DNA of 31,900 nt from Methanomassiliicoccales archaeon UBA280 (lineage in GTDB: Archaea; Thermoplasmatota; Thermoplasmata; SG8-5), in the NCBI GenBank assembly GCA_002499085.1, contig DAKD01000010.1:1-31900 (forward strand), read 5' to 3'. A program made the translations under genes and the position numbers. Within the stretch, counting starts at the first letter, position 1; the number at the start of each line of letters is the position of its first letter. Below the pieces are notes generated by a model. The model made no database searches. It was not told the DNA's origin and was given only the letters and a program-made list of their open reading frames with translations. Shown one piece after another: positions 31,022-31,900 of the stretch.

Positions 31022-31027
31022 GCCTCC
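31022..31027 (-). promoter_or_regulatory. Shine-Dalgarno site of CoA-transferase alpha subunit
   Basis: GGAGGC on the - strand, five bases before the ATG at 31016. It excludes the in-frame codon at 31049. Confidence 0.65.
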
Positions 31028-31052
31028 GGAATTGAACTGACAATGCCATCTG

Positions 31053-31061
31053 CCATAATAG
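31053..31061 (-). promoter_or_regulatory. TATA-like promoter of the CoA-transferase operon
   Basis: CTATTATGG with an upstream AGAAAAT (BRE-like) on the - strand predicts a start near 31033 and a leader of about 17 bases. Confidence 0.45.
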
Positions 31062-31084
31062 ATTTTCTAAAAGGATGAAAATGA

Positions 31085-31106
31085 GCCTGCGCCTTTCGGC
31101 GCAGGC
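31085..31106 (-). terminator. Hairpin terminator downstream of acs
   Basis: GCCTGCGCC and GGCGCAGGC pair perfectly over 9 bp with a 4-base loop. On the - strand it is followed by TCATTTTC and a further T-rich run; on the + strand by ATTTTTC. It separates acs from the CoA-transferase promoter. Confidence 0.7.
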
Positions 31107-31146
31107 ATTTTTCTGGGCACGTTCGCAGGCGATTGCACACGATACG

Positions 31147-31175
31147 TTCCAAATGTCCAGCAGGACTTTGGATGC
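31147..31175 (+). repeat. 29-bp dispersed palindromic repeat, copy 2
   Basis: 28 of 29 bases match 3532-3560. Here it begins six bases past the acs stop codon, between the gene and its terminator hairpin, so it would be at the 3' end of the acs mRNA. Confidence 0.8.
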
Positions 31176-31180
31176 GGATA

Positions 31181-31900
31181 TTACCTGGTCTTGATGAGGC
31201 CTTCAACGACGCTCGGATCCGCGAGCGTGGATATGTCCCCGACCTGGTCTATCTCGTTGGCCGCTATCTTCCTCAGTATGCGCCTCATTATCTTGCCCGA
31301 GCGCGTCTTCGGAAGGCCCGGAGCCCAGTGGATCACGTCAGGCTGGGCGATGGGCCCGATCTCGGTCCTCACGTGCTTCTGCAGCTCCTTCTTCAGGTCG
31401 TCGGTGTAATCGTACCCGTTCTTGAGCGTGACGTAGGCATATATGCCCTGGCCCTTGATCTCATGGGGGTATCCGACCACAGCCGATTCTGCGACAGCAG
31501 GGTGGGACACCAGGGCGCTCTCGACCTCGGCGGTTCCCATCCTGTGGCCCGAGACGTTTATGACGTCGTCGATCCTGCCTGTTATCCAGTAGTATCCGTC
31601 CTCGTCCCGCTTCGAGCCGTCGCCGGTGAAGTATTTGCCCGGGAACATGCTGAAGTAGGTCTCCTTGAACCTCTGGTGCTGGCCGTAAACTGTTCTCATG
31701 ATTCCCGGCCAGGCTCCCTTGAGCAGCAGCGCGCCGCTCGCAGGCCCCGTGAGCTCGTTCCCCTTCTCGTCCACAATCATGGGCTCGACGCCGAAGAACG
31801 GCAGTGTTGCCGATCCTGGCTTCGTGGGTATTGCGCCGGGCAGAGGCGTGATGAGTATGCCGCCGGTCTCGGTCTGCCACCATGTGTCCACGATCGGGCA
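31181..31900 (-). CDS. acs: Acetyl-CoA synthetase, AMP-forming (C-terminal part; 5' end outside window)
   Basis: 239 residues are visible and the frame is still open at the window edge (starting CPIVDTWWQTETGG), so about 400 N-terminal residues are missing. Motifs are VDTWWQTETGG (acyl-adenylate site), YFTGDGSKRDEDGYYWITG and GRIDDVINVSGHRMG (hinge Asp), and PKTRSGKIMRR with the catalytic lysine that is acetylated in many Acs enzymes. It forms acetyl-CoA from acetate, ATP and CoA. It is followed by a repeat and a hairpin terminator. Confidence 0.95.
   Translation of the reverse strand, partial: CPIVDTWWQTETGGILITPLPGAIPTKPGSATLPFFGVEPMIVDEKGNELTGPASGALLLKGAWPGIMRTVYGQHQRFKETYFSMFPGKYFTGDGSKRDEDGYYWITGRIDDVINVSGHRMGTAEVESALVSHPAVAESAVVGYPHEIKGQGIYAYVTLKNGYDYTDDLKKELQKHVRTEIGPIAQPDVIHWAPGLPKTRSGKIMRRILRKIAANEIDQVGDISTLADPSVVEGLIKTR

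Overview
This window looks like a GC-rich euryarchaeal chromosome, most likely from the Thermoplasmatota; the lineage is my inference from overall gene content. The archaeal assignment is firm. It rests on a PolD large subunit, a glycerol-1-phosphate dehydrogenase (archaeal lipid backbone), a CTP-type riboflavin kinase, an archaeal-type GluRS, a split transketolase, and BRE/TATA-like promoters in front of most transcription units. No rRNA, tRNA, CRISPR array, transposase or phage gene was seen.

Layout. (1) Positions 1-3505, + strand: the 3' part of a very large modular surface or secreted protein with FN3-like, carboxypeptidase-regulatory-like, Gly10 linker, Hint (intein-like) and PKD modules. 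(2) Positions 3763-11600, - strand: nine tightly packed or overlapping genes, running from split transketolase, transaldolase and a GNAT protein to a DUF4129 / small membrane protein / MoxR ATPase / DUF58 / membrane protein module. (3) Positions 11851-15123, + strand: PolD large subunit, convergent with an inositol-lipid cluster on the - strand (15126-18667: UPF0104 membrane protein, PAP2 enzyme, archaetidylinositol-phosphate synthase, myo-inositol-phosphate synthase). (4) Positions 18766-21246: a DHH (RecJ/GAN-like) nuclease divergent from riboflavin kinase, then a small conserved-looking protein with a structured leader and an apparent ATA start. (5) Positions 21306-25482, - strand: GluRS and a winged-helix/STAND-NTPase/TPR regulator. 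(6) Positions 25483-25929: a gene-free stretch holding a nested inverted-repeat, multi-hairpin element. (7) Positions 25930-27698, + strand: a UPF0200 kinase-like protein and a four-CBS protein with an HPF-like tail. (8) Positions 27701-31900, - strand: UPF0179, glycerol-1-phosphate dehydrogenase, a two-subunit CoA-transferase and the C-terminal part of an acetyl-CoA synthetase.

How the genes fit together. The tkt/tal genes make and recycle pentose and hexose phosphates. MIPS turns glucose-6-phosphate into inositol phosphate, and AIPS attaches this to CDP-archaeol. The overlapping PAP2 enzyme is a good candidate for the phosphatase that then makes archaetidylinositol, and UPF0104 may move or modify lipid. 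EgsA supplies the sn-glycerol-1-phosphate backbone. Several promoters (recJ-like, ribK, gltX, STAND gene) place the transcription start on the start codon, suggesting leaderless mRNAs. Other genes have clear Shine-Dalgarno sites.

The most interesting points are the Hint domain behind a Gly10 linker, the PAP2-AIPS overlap, the CBS-HPF fusion with a perfect 10-bp inverted repeat bracketing its promoter, the ATA-start gene with a 5' hairpin, the hairpin island at 25570-25794, and a 29-bp palindromic repeat found at both ends of the window.
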